From: Trogon surrucura
Taxonomy: Eukaryota > Chordata > Aves > Trogoniformes > Trogonidae
DNA: 64,000 nucleotides
Assembly (NCBI GenBank): GCA_020746105.1
Contig: CM036657.1
Span: 8,099,087-8,163,086, forward strand
Direction of reading: 5' to 3'
The stretch's first letter is position 1. Every line of letters begins with the position of its first letter. The notes beneath the pieces were generated by a model. The model had not been told where the DNA came from. It searched no databases and saw only the letters and a program-made list of their open reading frames with translations. Shown here one piece after another: positions 53,693 to 64,000 of the stretch. A program made the translations under genes and the position numbers.

Positions 53693-54345
53693 TTGTCCTG
53701 TCATTGGGCATTACTAAGAAGAGCCTGGATCCATCCTCCTGACACTCCCCCTTGACACATTTATAAACATTAATGAGGTCACCCCTCAGCCTCCTCTTCT
53801 CCAAGCTAAAGAGACCCAGCTCCTTCAGCCTTTCCTCATAAGGGAGATGCTCCACTCCCTTCATCTTTGTGGCTCTGTGCTGGACTCTCTCCAGCAGTTC
53901 CCTGTCTTTCTTGAACTGAGGGGCCCAGAACTGGACACAATATTCCAGATGTGGCCTCACCAGGGCAGAGTAGAGGGGCAGGAGGACCCCTCTTGACCTA
54001 CTTGCTACTCCCTTTCTAATACACCCCAGGATGCCATTGGCCTTCTTGGCCACGAGGGCACATTGCTGGCTCATGGTCATCCTGCTGTCCACCAAGACTC
54101 CCAGGTCCCTTTCCCCTATGCTGCTCTCCAACACATCAGTCCCCAACCTATATTGGTACATGGGGTTATTCTTTCCCCGATGCAAGACTACACTTGCCCT
54201 TGTATTTCATAAAATTTCTCCATGCCCCACTCTCCAGCCTGTCTAAGTCTCTCTGAATGGCAGCACAGCCTTCTGGGATGCCAGCCATTCCTCCCAATTT
54301 TGTGTCATCAGCAAACTTGCTGACAGTGTGCTCTAATCCCTCTAA
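53693..54345 (-). mobile_element. CR1 LINE fragment
   Basis: Minus frame 54,185-53,676 codes for the region after the catalytic site ([37 protein letters not shown]), with the preceding part in another frame ([15 protein letters not shown]). Both ends are truncated. Confidence 0.9.
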
Positions 54346-55419
54346 CATATGCAGGGATGTCAACTTTAAAATGCATTTAATAGGTAATGAGGCAAAGGTT
54401 AGTCATCAGGTGTGATTGGCTTGAAAAAAAAAACAAAACAGCAAAGAACCACACAGGCTCCCATTATCATTGCTGACCAAAAACAAGGCTGTGGCTGTCC
54501 TGCCTGCACAGGGCCCTCTCCTTAGCTGCATCCTGTGGTAGCCAGGTGAGTCTCCACTCCCCCAGATTGCACAAGAGATAGTAAGGCCAGTCTTAGTTTT
54601 TCTGAGCAGAAGTGCCTCACCTAATTATACAAATTCCCCAACCATAAAGACAGCACAGTCACAAGAGACTGTAGTTAGCTTTTTACATCCATAACCGGTC
54701 ACCAAAATGAGTAACTGGATTTTTTCTCAAAAGCTGGAGATCCATCTCTTCTCACTGAAATCAATTTGTGGTCAGGTGCAGACTGATAATTAATTTCTTG
54801 ATCTACCATGCTGGGTTACTGCCACTGAGGGGGAATATTTGGTTTTAAAATAAATTTGTAGCTAGTGAAATCAAAGGAATGATTTTACAACATGTAATTG
54901 TTCTCACATTCGAACATACAGAAATAAATAGTGCATTTTTCCTTAAGAGAAACTGTTTTCTTGAAAATGTGATAAGTTTGGTTTGGATATTTGTTTAAAC
55001 CTATTTTATGTAGTAGTCTGTCAGAGCACTGTATTATTTATTCTTCTAAAAAGCATGGTCATCAGATTATGATCCTGCTGGCACACAGCATCTCTAATTA
55101 ACTGAAAATGCAAAGGCAGGCTCTGGGTGGTGTGCAGCAAGGAAGATGGTTGGAGGAAGACGTGTTTCCCTATGTGCCCAAAGTAGAGCTCTGGGTTAGC
55201 TTTCTGCAGAGGTTGGTGGGGAGCACCATGGGTGTTTGGCTCCAGGAATCTGTGCCCATACACACTGCAAGCCTTTGCATTGTCCAGGGAACAAGGGACA
55301 GTGCTTGGGGACAAGCAGATCAAAGCCTCAGGTTCCAGAGAGCAGCACTGAGGCAAGAATTTCAGTTTGTGTTCAAGAGGGGTGTTCCTAACTGTCATGT
55401 CTTGAACTGGCTGCCCAGG
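54346..55419. other. Unassigned sequence
   Basis: About 1.1 kb with no recognised repeat and no convincing gene. A 132-codon plus frame begins at 55,108 but has no family features and runs into LTR-like sequence. Possibly unique host DNA. Confidence 0.4.
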
Positions 55420-55640
55420 CTGACAACAAAGAACCACACGGTCGCTCAGTCACTCCTCCTCTCACTCCCATCCCCACAGGGATGGGGAAGGAGAAAATTA
55501 AACTAAAAAGGCTCAAGGACTGAGATTAGGACAGGAAGGGTTCGTTCACCACTTATGGTAACAGGCAAAAAAACAGAGTAAGCTTGGGGAGAAAACATGA
55601 ATTTAATTTATCACCACCAGTATACTGGGAGTTCAGTATA
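55420..55640 (-). mobile_element. Diverged ERVL-type LTR fragment
   Basis: It resembles 62,630-62,780 in the same orientation (CTCACTCCCATCCCC, then GGGGAAGGAGAAAATTAA, then GGACTGAGATTAGGACAGG). Ends not found. Confidence 0.55.
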
Positions 55641-55698
55641 CACTCATAATGAATATGACGATATCTTCAGGTTATGTAGTGAAGCAGTGGTTTTTAGC

Positions 55699-56255
55699 TG
55701 AAGCCATAGTTATAGCCAGAACTGTAGTTTTAGCTGGTATGTAAAAGACTCAATAAGCTTGGGCAAACAGAATCAGTGGGAGAGTGGAGGTGTGAGACAG
55801 GCATTCCACAAGCGGAGCTTTTCCGGGAACTTTTCCTCAAGACAGGATGCTCTTATCTTCAAAGATGCAATGCCCCAGGACTCCCAAAGGCCATTAAGAT
55901 ATGCAGAACCAGCCTAGGCCAGCCTCTTAAGAAAGATAAGAAGTTAATTGAATGGAGCTCATCAACAGAACACCCCAATGAAGACTACCATGATGAAGTA
56001 AAACGACCACCAGAGACCCTGATGACCACCAAAAGACTGTATTATGCATGCAGGAGTGGTCGGCAACATGTTAATGAGTTCTCGGAAATTGCATGAATAT
56101 GTATATCTAAACTGTATATAAGCTGTATGTCTGGCCTTTCTCGGGGCTCACACTAGGTGGAACTATCCTCTGTGTGCCCAGCGCTGCAATAAAGAATACC
56201 TGCTTAATAGACATCAAGGCTATTAAGTTCTGATTTCGGCCTTTTCGCGGCATCA
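55699..56255 (+). mobile_element. LTR B, solo
   Basis: From TGAAGCCATAG to GCGGCATCA, uninterrupted, with CAATAAAG near 56,186. No clear duplication (TAGC and GTAG flank it). Confidence 0.88.
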
Positions 56256-56257
56256 GT

Positions 56258-56478
56258 AGGGATATTATTAGAAGGTCCAAGGCCCAGTTAGAAATTAATT
56301 TGGCTTTGAAAGTAAAGGATTGTAAGAAAGGCTTTTATAAATACATTAATAACAAAACAAAGAACAGAGAGAGCCTCCATCCCCCGCTAAACGCAGAAGG
56401 AAATATAGTAACAAAAGATGAGGATAAGGATGAGGTGCTTAATGCCTTCTTTGCCTCAGTCTTTAATAATAGAAACTC
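56258..56478 (+). mobile_element. CR1 LINE fragment, endonuclease-RT linker
   Basis: A 61-codon frame (56,300-56,485) with KGFYKYINNKTKNRESLHPP and DEVLNAFFASVF, the part of CR1 ORF2 between endonuclease and RT. Both ends lost. Confidence 0.85.
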
Positions 56479-56479
56479 C

Positions 56480-56893
56480 CAGTAGACCACAGGCAAGTGG
56501 ACAAGTAGAAAAAATGAATCATTTGATAAAATAAAAAATTGCCAAAATTTGCCAAGAGACTAATATTTATTGGTATCAAGCTCTATTTCTAGCCTTACTC
56601 AGGATAAGGACCAAAACTTGAGTGAAAGAAGGTTTAAGCCCATTTGAAATTTTATATGGGAGGCTGTACAAGATACAATACCAGGGAGAAGACTTAGCTC
56701 AGGTAGGGAGCCAATATTTACAGCAATATTTTATCACTTTAGGAAAACAGCTAGAGCAGATAGATAAACTTGGTTTAGGTACTAGAGGAAGAGGGCTAGA
56801 TCACCCTTTTAAACCAGGGGACGGGGTTTATATTAAGAATTATACAAGCGAACTGCTGGAAGAGAAGTGGAAAAGACCATTCCAAGTACTCCT
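56480..56893 (+). pseudogene. ERV1 integrase C-terminal part
   Basis: It begins with PQASGQVEKMNHLIK-like wording and continues in frame 56,622-56,890 (GLSPFEILYGRLYKIQ, LLEEKWKRPFQVLLT). It is close to ERV B 9,560-9,870 and copy G. It ends inside the GPY/F-type domain at a junction with ERVL sequence. Confidence 0.75.
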
Positions 56894-57512
56894 TACAGCT
56901 CGTTACAAGGTGATGCCCCTGAACATCTACAATACATTGATGACATCATTGTGTGGGACAATAAGGCAGAAGAAATGTTTGAAAAAGGAAAAAGAATAAT
57001 TGAGATTCTTTTGAAGGCTGGCTTCACCATAAAGAAAAGCAAGGTCAAGGGACCTGCACAAGAGATTCAATTTTTCGGAATAAAATGGCAGGATGGACGC
57101 TGTCACGTACCTATGGATGTAGTTGATAAAAGTGCGACTATGTCCCCACCAGCTAACAAGAAGGAAACACAAGCTTTCCTAGGCCTTGTGGGGTTCTGGA
57201 GAATGCATGTTCCAGGTTATAGTCTTCTTGTGAGACCTCTCTTCTGAGTGACCCAAAAGAAGAACTGTTTTGAGTGGGGCCCTGAGCAACAACAAGTCTT
57301 CGAGAGGATTAAACAGGAAATAGCCCATGCAGTGGCACTTGGGCCTATCCGGACAGGACCATCAGTGCAAAAAGTTCTTTACGCTGCAGCTGGGGAGTAT
57401 GGTCTTACATGGAGTCTCTGGCAGAAAACATCAGAAGAAACCCGAGGTCGACCATTAGGATTTTGGAGCAGGAGAAACAGGGGATCAGAAGCCAACTATA
57501 TCCCAACTGAGA
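56894..57512 (+). pseudogene. ERVL-type RT fragment
   Basis: Frame 56,867-57,247 has HLQYIDDIIVWDNKAEEMFE, a YIDD catalytic motif, then thumb wording (FFGIKWQDGRCHVPMDV) and QAFLGLVGFWRMHVPGYSLL. After a stop near 57,245 the connection domain follows (FEWGPEQQQVFERIKQEIAH) up to the CR1. This is class III (ERVL) pol and unrelated to the ERV1 integrase it is joined to. Confidence 0.78.
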
Positions 57513-58581
57513 ATCATAGAATCATAGAATGTCAGAGGTTGGAAGGGACCTCGAAAGATCATCTAGTCCAACCCTCCTGCCAGAACAGGATCCCCTAGGG
57601 CAGACCACACAGGAACACATCCAGGAGGGTTTTGAATATCTCCAGAGAAGGAGACTCCACAACCTCTCTGGGCAGCCTGTTCCAGTGTTCTGTCACCCTC
57701 ACAGTAAAGAAATTTTTCCTCGTATTGAGGTGGAACTTCCTGTGTTCTAACTTAAACCCATCATTTCTTGTTCTATTGCTGGGCACCACTGAGAAAAGAT
57801 TGTCTCCTTCCTCTTGACAACCACCCCTAAGATATTTGCATATGTTAATAAGGTCCCCTCTCAGCCGTCTCCTTTCAAGGCTAAACAGCCCCAGTTCTCT
57901 CAGTCTCTCTTCATAGGAGAGATGTTCAAGTCCCTTAATCATCCTCATAGCTCTCCGTTGGACTCTCTCCAGTAGGTCCCTGTCTCTCTTGAATTGGGGA
58001 GCCCAAAACTGGACACAGTATTCCAGGTGTGGTCTTGGCAGGGCAGAGTAGAGGGGGGGGGGAGAACTTCCCTAAACCTGTTGGACACACTTTTCTTAAT
58101 GCATCCGAGTATCACATTTGCCCTCATAGCCGCAAGGGCACATTGCTGTCCCATGGACAACTCACTGTCCACTAGGACTCCAAGGTCTTTCTCCATGGGG
58201 CTGCTTTCCAGCAGGACATCCCCTAATCTGTACTGGTGCCTGGTGTTATTGCTCCCCAGATGCAGGACTCTACACTTGTCCTTATTGAGCTTAATGAGGT
58301 TCCCCTTTGCCCAGCTCTCCAGCCTGTCTGGATCTCGTTGGATGGCAGCGCAGCCTTCCTGTGTGTCAGCCACCCCTTCCAGTTTTGTATTATCAGTGAA
58401 CATGCTGAGGGTGCACTCTATCCCCTCATCCAGGTTGTTGATGAGGATATTGAACAAAACTGGACCCAGTATTGATCCCTGGGGAACACCACTGGCCACA
58501 GGCCTCCAGCTTGACCCTGTGCCGCTGATCACAACCCTCTGAACTCTGCTGTTGAGCCAGTTCGCAATCCACCTCACAGTC
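57513..58581 (-). mobile_element. CR1 LINE, 5'-truncated
   Basis: 3' octamers at 57,513-57,530 (AATCATAGAATCATAGAATG on the plus strand). Minus frames give [29 protein letters not shown] (altered from FADDTKL) and the C-terminal region ([17 protein letters not shown]). It is inserted in the ERVL fragment and is itself cut by P2 at 58,582. Confidence 0.92.
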
Positions 58582-59024
58582 TGTGGATACCCTACATTTT
58601 AGTTAGCTGTGCTGGCAGCACTGCGTTGCAGAGGTAAGACTTTCATCCTTGAGCTCTTTCCTAAACAAGTACATAACTCTTGCTTGCTAATAATCAAAAG
58701 AGACCCTGACCAGCCAAGTACAGCTCATGTTGAGAGCTTGCCTGTGAGAATGAACAGATAAGGTGCTTCTTGTACACCAGATGTGCATGGGGGTGAACGG
58801 GAGACTATGATCAAAACAGACCTGGCAAAGTCTGTTTTCCCTGTGTGATAAGAGAGTCATTGAAGGAACACGTGAGCTAATAACAACCCTGGTTGTATAG
58901 TCTGATCTCTTGTTTGTAACCCAAAAATAGTGCTTCGTGCTAGTAGGTATAAATATGTGTGCCTGCTTGCAATAAAGTGAATTCCGTTTTCCACCATCTC
59001 GGAGTTCGTGCGTGCTTCTCAACA
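58582..59024 (+). mobile_element. P2 5' LTR
   Basis: 443 bases, starting TGTGGATACCCTAC and ending CTTCTCAACA. It differs from the P1 LTRs at many more positions than those differ from each other, so it is not a recent duplicate of P1. Confidence 0.92.
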
Positions 59025-59164
59025 AATGGCAGCCCGAATCGGGACTTAATCATATCCAAGAGAAGTACCCCCCAGTGAGCCGAACGGGGTGATGAATTAA
59101 CTGACGCGTCCATCCTCCCCCTTCAACAGGAAACAGGTACGAGGACTGTGGCCGGGGGACAAAA

Positions 59165-60736
59165 ATGGGGCAAAACACGACACAATCGCAACAACTTCAT
59201 CATGATGTACTGATGTGTATTGCTAAGGAGCGCAGGTATAAGATTAGCCCACAGAAAGTGACTCTGTTACTTTTACAGATCGGTCGTAATTGCCCCTGGT
59301 ATCCTGAAATAGGATCTTATGAAATTAAGGATTGGAAATGTGTAGGCGAAGAGCTAACTAAAGCACAACATGCTGGTCATGACAGTTCGCCTGATAATAT
59401 AGAGACATGGAAAGTGTTGTTTGCGGCGTTGTGCTCACTGAAACCACGCGCTGCTGATGCTAGCTCCGAGAGCAGTGTGGCAGGCACCGCAGGTGATTCA
59501 GCAGATACTGGTGAATATGCTGTTGCTACAAACCTCACTAATGATTTAATTGACTTAGCACCTAAGCTGCAGAAAGAGACTGCAATTCAAACGACGTGTG
59601 TAAACCTTTTGTCTTCTCAAACTGAAACTGTGGTACAGACTAGCCAGATCAATCTCACAGGTTTGCAAGGAGGATTGATGAGTGGCTATGAGGGAATTGT
59701 GCTGAGAATTGGGGATCCGGAGGAGGACGACAGTTCCTTTGATGTTGGTCCTGGCGACCCCGAGGCAGAACCCAACCTTTATCCTCCTCTCACGCTGAAT
59801 AGAGCCATGGTGGCAGCTGCATCTACTGCTCAGGATGTTTTCTCGGGACTTTGGGAAAAAGGAAAGGGGTTGTCAAAATCTGGCTCGCAGCTGTGTCAAA
59901 ATAAGGGTCAGATGAACTCTCTTGTTCCACTCAATTATCGACTCCCACTCTATGCACCCCCTCCCTTATCTTCTCCAAAGGTTTGTCCAGCACCATCTTC
60001 TGTTACCAGGGTTCAGATTTCCCTGACAGATATTTTAACTGATTGTGATGAGCATGGTTTCCTTAACACTGACTTTTTTCCTGAGGTAGTTAAAGCTATG
60101 CCAGTAGTTATGCATACGCGGCCGGACGGGACTCAGGCACCAGAACATCAACAGATTTCTCATAGCAGGCTGAAAGAGTTGCGGCGTACGGTTGCTGAAT
60201 CGGGTATTCAATCATCCTATACTGAAAATTTAATAGAGACAATGAAAGAGGCTTTTCTTGTGGTTCCTCATGATTGGAAGGTGGTATTTAAGTTGATTTT
60301 AACACCCAGCCAGTATACAATTTGGTATGTAGAATACAGGGAATTATGTATATCCCATGCTACAGTGGATAAAAATGGTGAAGCTCCAATTGGCCCGGAT
60401 CAACTGTTGGGGGAGGGTCAGTTTGCGAGTCCACAGCTTCAGGCTCATCTTACTACAGAACTTTTACAGCTCGCTGCACAATTAGCAACAAAAGCTTTTA
60501 AAAAGATTCCTGACATGAAAAAATCAAGCAAACCTTTTAGTACTATCAGACAAGCTAACGATGAACCCTATATTCAATTTATTGATAAATTACAACGAAC
60601 TATTGAAAGACAGATAGATGTACCGGCAGCAGCAGAGGCATTATTACTGCAAATTTTTGTGGAGAATGCTAACGCGGACTGTAAAAGAATTCTGGAGATG
60701 CTGAGATCCACTAATAAAGCAGCTACTGTTCTGTAA
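59165..60736 (+). CDS. gag: P2 Gag, matrix to capsid, truncated by deletion
   Basis: 523 codons, open throughout, starting MGQNTTQSQQLHHDVL. Same domains as P1 Gag, with eight more residues in the linker (GDSADTGEYA region). The late-domain motif is lost: the stretch reads YRLPLYAPPPL where P1 has YRPPPYAPPPL. The major homology region is IRQANDEPYIQFIDKLQ. It ends AATVL stop at the same junction as P1. The many amino-acid differences from P1 without any stop mean that the frame outlived a fair time of divergence. Confidence 0.83.
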   Translation: MGQNTTQSQQLHHDVLMCIAKERRYKISPQKVTLLLLQIGRNCPWYPEIGSYEIKDWKCVGEELTKAQHAGHDSSPDNIETWKVLFAALCSLKPRAADASSESSVAGTAGDSADTGEYAVATNLTNDLIDLAPKLQKETAIQTTCVNLLSSQTETVVQTSQINLTGLQGGLMSGYEGIVLRIGDPEEDDSSFDVGPGDPEAEPNLYPPLTLNRAMVAAASTAQDVFSGLWEKGKGLSKSGSQLCQNKGQMNSLVPLNYRLPLYAPPPLSSPKVCPAPSSVTRVQISLTDILTDCDEHGFLNTDFFPEVVKAMPVVMHTRPDGTQAPEHQQISHSRLKELRRTVAESGIQSSYTENLIETMKEAFLVVPHDWKVVFKLILTPSQYTIWYVEYRELCISHATVDKNGEAPIGPDQLLGEGQFASPQLQAHLTTELLQLAAQLATKAFKKIPDMKKSSKPFSTIRQANDEPYIQFIDKLQRTIERQIDVPAAAEALLLQIFVENANADCKRILEMLRSTNKAATVL

Positions 60737-60771
60737 ATATTATTGCCGGTTCACATTATGTACATGGCCTT

Positions 60772-61764
60772 TTGTGCAGAATTGAGTTTGCCTTTTTAAA
60801 ACATGTTTCTAATCATGTTCTTTTTATTTTGTTTCAGAAATTATGCTTACTTTGTAGTGATCGGATACACCAATACTTTGTGACACAGATTCGTTCTCAT
60901 TCTAATCTACCTGGCCCATTAGTCGAAGGTAATGCTCGGGCTGATTCTCTGGCTGCTATGACTGCTGTTCCTGATGTGTTAGGACAGGCTAGACTTTCGC
61001 ATGCTTTTTATCATCAAACTAGCAAGGCTTTATCCAAACAGTTTAACATAACATCTCGACAAGCTCAAGATGTTATTTTGTCATGTCCAGATTGTCAAGT
61101 GATCATGCCGTTGAAGTCTAATATAAGAGCAGTCCCTCGTGGTCTTGCTCCCAATGACGTATGGCAAATGGATGTTACACATATAGTTGAATTTGGTAAA
61201 TTGAAATATGTGCACGTTACTGTAGATACCTTCTCATCTTTTATTGTTGCCACAGCGCACAGTGGTGAAAAGTTTAGAGATGTTCGACTGCATTTGCTAC
61301 GTGCTATTGCCACATTAGGAGTGCCATCACGGATAAAAACGGATAATGGTCCAGCTTATGTTTCTAATAATTTTAAAGTATTTTTACAGGAATGGGGAAT
61401 ATCCCATGTGACAGGGATACCTTATTCACCAACGGGACAGAGCATTGTGGAAAGAGCACATCTCACGCTGAAAAGAATGTTACAGAAACAGAAAAGCACT
61501 GTTGTCGGAATGTCTCCACACGAGAAGTTGTCTAAAGCAATGTATGTGTTAAATTTTCTGAATATACACATCTTTGATACGTTAACTCCTCATCTGAGAT
61601 CTCAGAAGGAAAAACAGAAAGACTTGCCAAAGCCTAATGTACTGTATAAGGACATTCATACTAATGAATGGAAAGGTCCGGTACCTCTGTTGACGTGGGG
61701 AAGAGGTTATGGCTGTGTTTCTTTATCCACAGGACCTTATTGGCTGCCAGCAAAACTAATTTAA
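60772..61764 (+). CDS. pol: P2 RNase H end and integrase, open frame
   Basis: 330 codons. RNase H tail (IRSHSNLPGPLVEGNARAD), zinc-binding HAFYHQTSK and CPDC, the core with WQMDVTHI, KTDNGPAYVS and SIVERAHL, D,D35E spacing kept, and the C-terminal NEWKGPVPLLTWGRGYG. A stop after PYWLPAKLI removes about 29 residues that P1 has at its end. All catalytic residues are intact. Confidence 0.82.
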   Translation: MCRIEFAFLKHVSNHVLFILFQKLCLLCSDRIHQYFVTQIRSHSNLPGPLVEGNARADSLAAMTAVPDVLGQARLSHAFYHQTSKALSKQFNITSRQAQDVILSCPDCQVIMPLKSNIRAVPRGLAPNDVWQMDVTHIVEFGKLKYVHVTVDTFSSFIVATAHSGEKFRDVRLHLLRAIATLGVPSRIKTDNGPAYVSNNFKVFLQEWGISHVTGIPYSPTGQSIVERAHLTLKRMLQKQKSTVVGMSPHEKLSKAMYVLNFLNIHIFDTLTPHLRSQKEKQKDLPKPNVLYKDIHTNEWKGPVPLLTWGRGYGCVSLSTGPYWLPAKLI

Positions 61765-62598
61765 CCATTTAATGACCATGATTTGGTTCCTATCCCGCAT
61801 GATGTGGCTGTGCAGCATCCTGCTACTTTGACAGCGTAGCAGCAACATGACCATGCGCTGGGCCTGCCTGTTGAATCCCTTTGTTTTGCACAGTGACATG
61901 ATGGGACCCTGAAGTACCGATTACCAACAACGACATGGATTGGACTGGCAGAAGATGGTTACGGCTGATGGCAGAGCAATTATGGGAAAATGTAACTGTT
62001 CTCAATGTTACCTGTCGTATTGATATGTATCCTCTTTGTGTGACTAACAATGAAGCTTATATTGGTTGTGTAAGACTGTCTAATCAAAGCCACATAATAG
62101 ATGTTAAGGTTCCTGGTACAAACAAGCAGAGTGATCTTTCTTTACCTAAAAGCAAGGCGGGGAAACTAGCTGCCTTTTGCTTTGTTAGAAATGTGGAATT
62201 AAGGACGGAAATAGATAGGTAGACTCCCTTGTACTCTTCCTTCAGCCCTGGCCAAGCTGTGAGAAGAATTCAACAGGGCAAACAACACCAGATGTTCCCG
62301 CATTCAATGTTATGTACGGTTGTTTATTTAATAGTATAAATGCTGGACCCTCTTGCAGCGACTTCGGAAACCTCACCTACGGGTGGACGCGCTGCGTAGG
62401 ACTTCCCAATTGTCGGGAGGGTTCTCCAGAAACCACGCTGCAACAGGGGCTCCCCAGTGACTGCGGGTCTGGATGATATAGGGTGATTGGTGATGGGAAC
62501 TGTAACTACACTCAAACAACTTGCACCTAAAGTGTCAGAAAACACAGACATCTCACTGGATTACTGCTTGGCCTTGTGTGCTCTACAAGCAGCACACC
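61765..62598 (+). pseudogene. env: P2 env remnants, SU part and start of TM
   Basis: A frame 61,935-62,222 (95 codons) has DWTGRRWLRLMAEQLWENVT and LSNQSHIIDVKV, with Asn-X-Thr sites. Further SU wording is in another frame near 62,335-62,470 (NAGPSCSDFGNLTYGWTRC). A TM-like stretch (TTLKQLAPKVSENTDISLDY) follows to the LTR insertion at 62,594. Confidence 0.7.
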
Positions 62599-63784
62599 TG
62601 TCATGGGTTGACCCTGGCCAGCCGCCAGGTACCCACACAGCCACTCTCTCACTCCCCCTTCACGGCTAGACAGGGGGAGAAAATATATCCAAGGGTTCAG
62701 GGTTTGAGATAAGGACAGGGAGATCACTCTCATTTACCTTCCCAGGCAAAACAGACTCAGTTTTGGGGAAATTAGGTACATTTATTAAGAGAACTAATCA
62801 GAGAGGAGTAGTGAAAAATGAGAAAGAGCAAACAGATCTTAACAAACAGAACACCTTCCCCCCATCCCTCCCTTCTTCCCGGGCTTAACATCAATCCCGG
62901 TTTCTCCACCTCCTCCCCCCGAGCGGTGCAGGGGGACAGGGAATAGGGGTTACGGTCAGTTCATCCGACGTTGGTTTCACCGCTTCTTCACTCCGGGGGA
63001 GGACTCTTCACTCTTCCCCAGGGCCATTGTGGGGTCCCTCTCATGGGAGACAAGCTTCATGCTCTCTTCTCCGATGTGAGTCGTCCCACAAAGGGCAATT
63101 CATCACAAACTGCCCAACGGGAGACACCTCACTAGCGGCAGCCCACCCCTCGTGAGTCTGAGGCGCAGTCCTTCAGGGGAAACTGCTCCAGCGTGAGTCA
63201 CCCGCAGCGTCCCAAAAGTCCCACCGGCCAACCTGCTCCAGCGTGGGCATTCCTCTCTTCCACGGGCTACAGGTTCCGGCAGCGACTTGCTCTGATGCGG
63301 GCTTCCCACGGGCTACAGTCCCCTTTCAGGCATCCACCCACACGGCGTGGAGTCCTCGGTGGACATCTACGCGGTGATCCTCACGGTGGACATCTGCACC
63401 CTGCCCATGGGCTGCAGGGGGACAACCCGCTTCACCATGGTCTTCACCACGGACCCGGGGGACTCCTTCTGCTCCGGCGCCTGGAGCTCATCCTCCCCCC
63501 GCTCCTTCTTTACTGACCTTGGTGTCTGCACAGATTCTCACTCCTCCATCTCTGTGCCAGCTGTTATGGCGCAGTTCTTTTCCCTGTTCTTAAATATGTT
63601 TTCACAGAGGCGTTCCTCTGCTATCACTTTACTGACAGGCTCAGCCTTGGCCAGTGGTGGGTCCCTCTTTGGAGCCGACTGGCATTGGCTCTATCAAACT
63701 CAGGGAGCTTCTAGCAGCTTCTTGCAGAAGCCACCCTGCAGCTCCCCCCCCGCCGCCGAAATCCGGCCAGGCCAAACCAAAACA
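62599..63784 (-). mobile_element. ERVL-type solo LTR with 5-bp target duplication
   Basis: 1,186 bases. On the minus strand it begins TGTTTTGGTTTGGCC and ends GGGTCAACCCATGACA, with AATAAA near 62,785 (as TTTATT on the plus strand). ACACC is present at 62,594-62,598 and 63,785-63,789, and P-family env continues across it. The central part (63,120-63,340) holds imperfect repeats with CCAGCGTGAGTC-like units. Confidence 0.93.
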
Positions 63785-64000
63785 ACACCCATACTGAGAT
63801 AACAGAGGTCTGGGATTGATGCAGGGACATCTTTCGCATTCCTGCCCTGCAAAGCAGTGAATGTGAGTCCTGGGAACTCAGGCAGAGCAGGAAGTAAAAC
63901 ATAACAAAGCAGTGGGATAAATACTGCACATTTTTTAGCAAGGATATGATTTGGTTAAACCTCAAAACATGGTTTTCTGTGTTAAACTTGTGTTTAATAG
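63785..64000 (+). pseudogene. P2 env TM part, continuing out of the window
   Basis: It resumes after the LTR with ACTGAGATAACAGAGG and matches 26,955-27,175 of provirus H to the end. Stops are present. Confidence 0.7.

Larger units (their letters stand above)
58582..64000 (+). mobile_element. P2: second beta-like provirus of the P family, 3' end outside the window
   Basis: 5' LTR, primer site, gag, the same deletion junction as P1, integrase, env remnants, and an ERVL-type solo LTR (62,599-63,784) in the TM region. It is inserted in a minus-strand CR1. The last 210 bases are P-family TM sequence that still runs toward the 3' end. Confidence 0.88.

Noticed and set aside
55108-55506. 132-codon plus frame
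   Set aside because: No recognisable domain, no conserved counterpart, and its end overlaps an LTR-like fragment.
63193-63802. Frames of 107 and 151 codons near the window end
   Set aside because: They lie wholly inside the ERVL-type LTR, a GC-rich non-coding element.

Overview
The window looks like a stretch of bird genome, most likely from a songbird, made almost entirely of transposable elements. No host gene, ribosomal RNA or working tRNA gene could be supported. The bird assignment rests on several CR1 LINEs (RT core with FADDTKL, 3' ends of ATTCTRTG-type octamers), four tRNA-headed SINEs with a CR1 tail (TguSINE1-like), and ERVL-type LTRs of a kind common in passerines. Dense nesting of endogenous retroviruses (ERVs) without genes fits heterochromatin or the W chromosome. 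That is inference, not something the sequence proves.

Layout. 1-527: half of an ERVL-type LTR. 528-12,486: a composite gamma-like ERV ('A/B'), with LTR A and an A-type leader at the left, then a gamma-like gag-pro-pol-env (family B), then an LTR of a different type (B) lying inside the second copy of LTR A. Its gag, pro and pol are broken and carry two CR1 insertions, but env is one open frame of 400 codons. 13,061-16,322: CR1 copies, a 49-bp tandem repeat and ERV fragments. 16,339-about 21,200 (minus): provirus C, beta-like gag-pro with a tRNA-Trp primer site. 21,283-28,852: CR1 copies; one minus-strand CR1 is split by the mosaic ERVK provirus H (23,368-27,957). 28,853-35,992: gamma-like provirus F and fragment G. 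35,993-40,716: defective beta-like copy P3, followed by an ERVL start (40,717-41,811). 42,310-45,545: CR1 ORF1 and an inverted copy of the F lineage.

45,863-50,341 is P1, a complete beta-like provirus with 6-bp target duplications and two LTRs that differ at only two positions by eye. 50,690-58,581 holds solo LTRs, an inverted piece of the P family, CR1s and an ERV1/ERVL junction. 58,582-64,000 is P2, a second copy of the P family running off the window, with an ERVL LTR inserted in its env.

The most notable points are: (i) P1 and P2 share the same gag-to-RNase H deletion, keep gag (MA-CA) and integrase readable, and sit at unrelated sites, which suggests a defective lineage copied in trans; (ii) the open env in an otherwise ruined provirus; (iii) a misplaced duplicate of the integrase core shared by two inverted copies of the F lineage; (iv) several cross-family recombinants.
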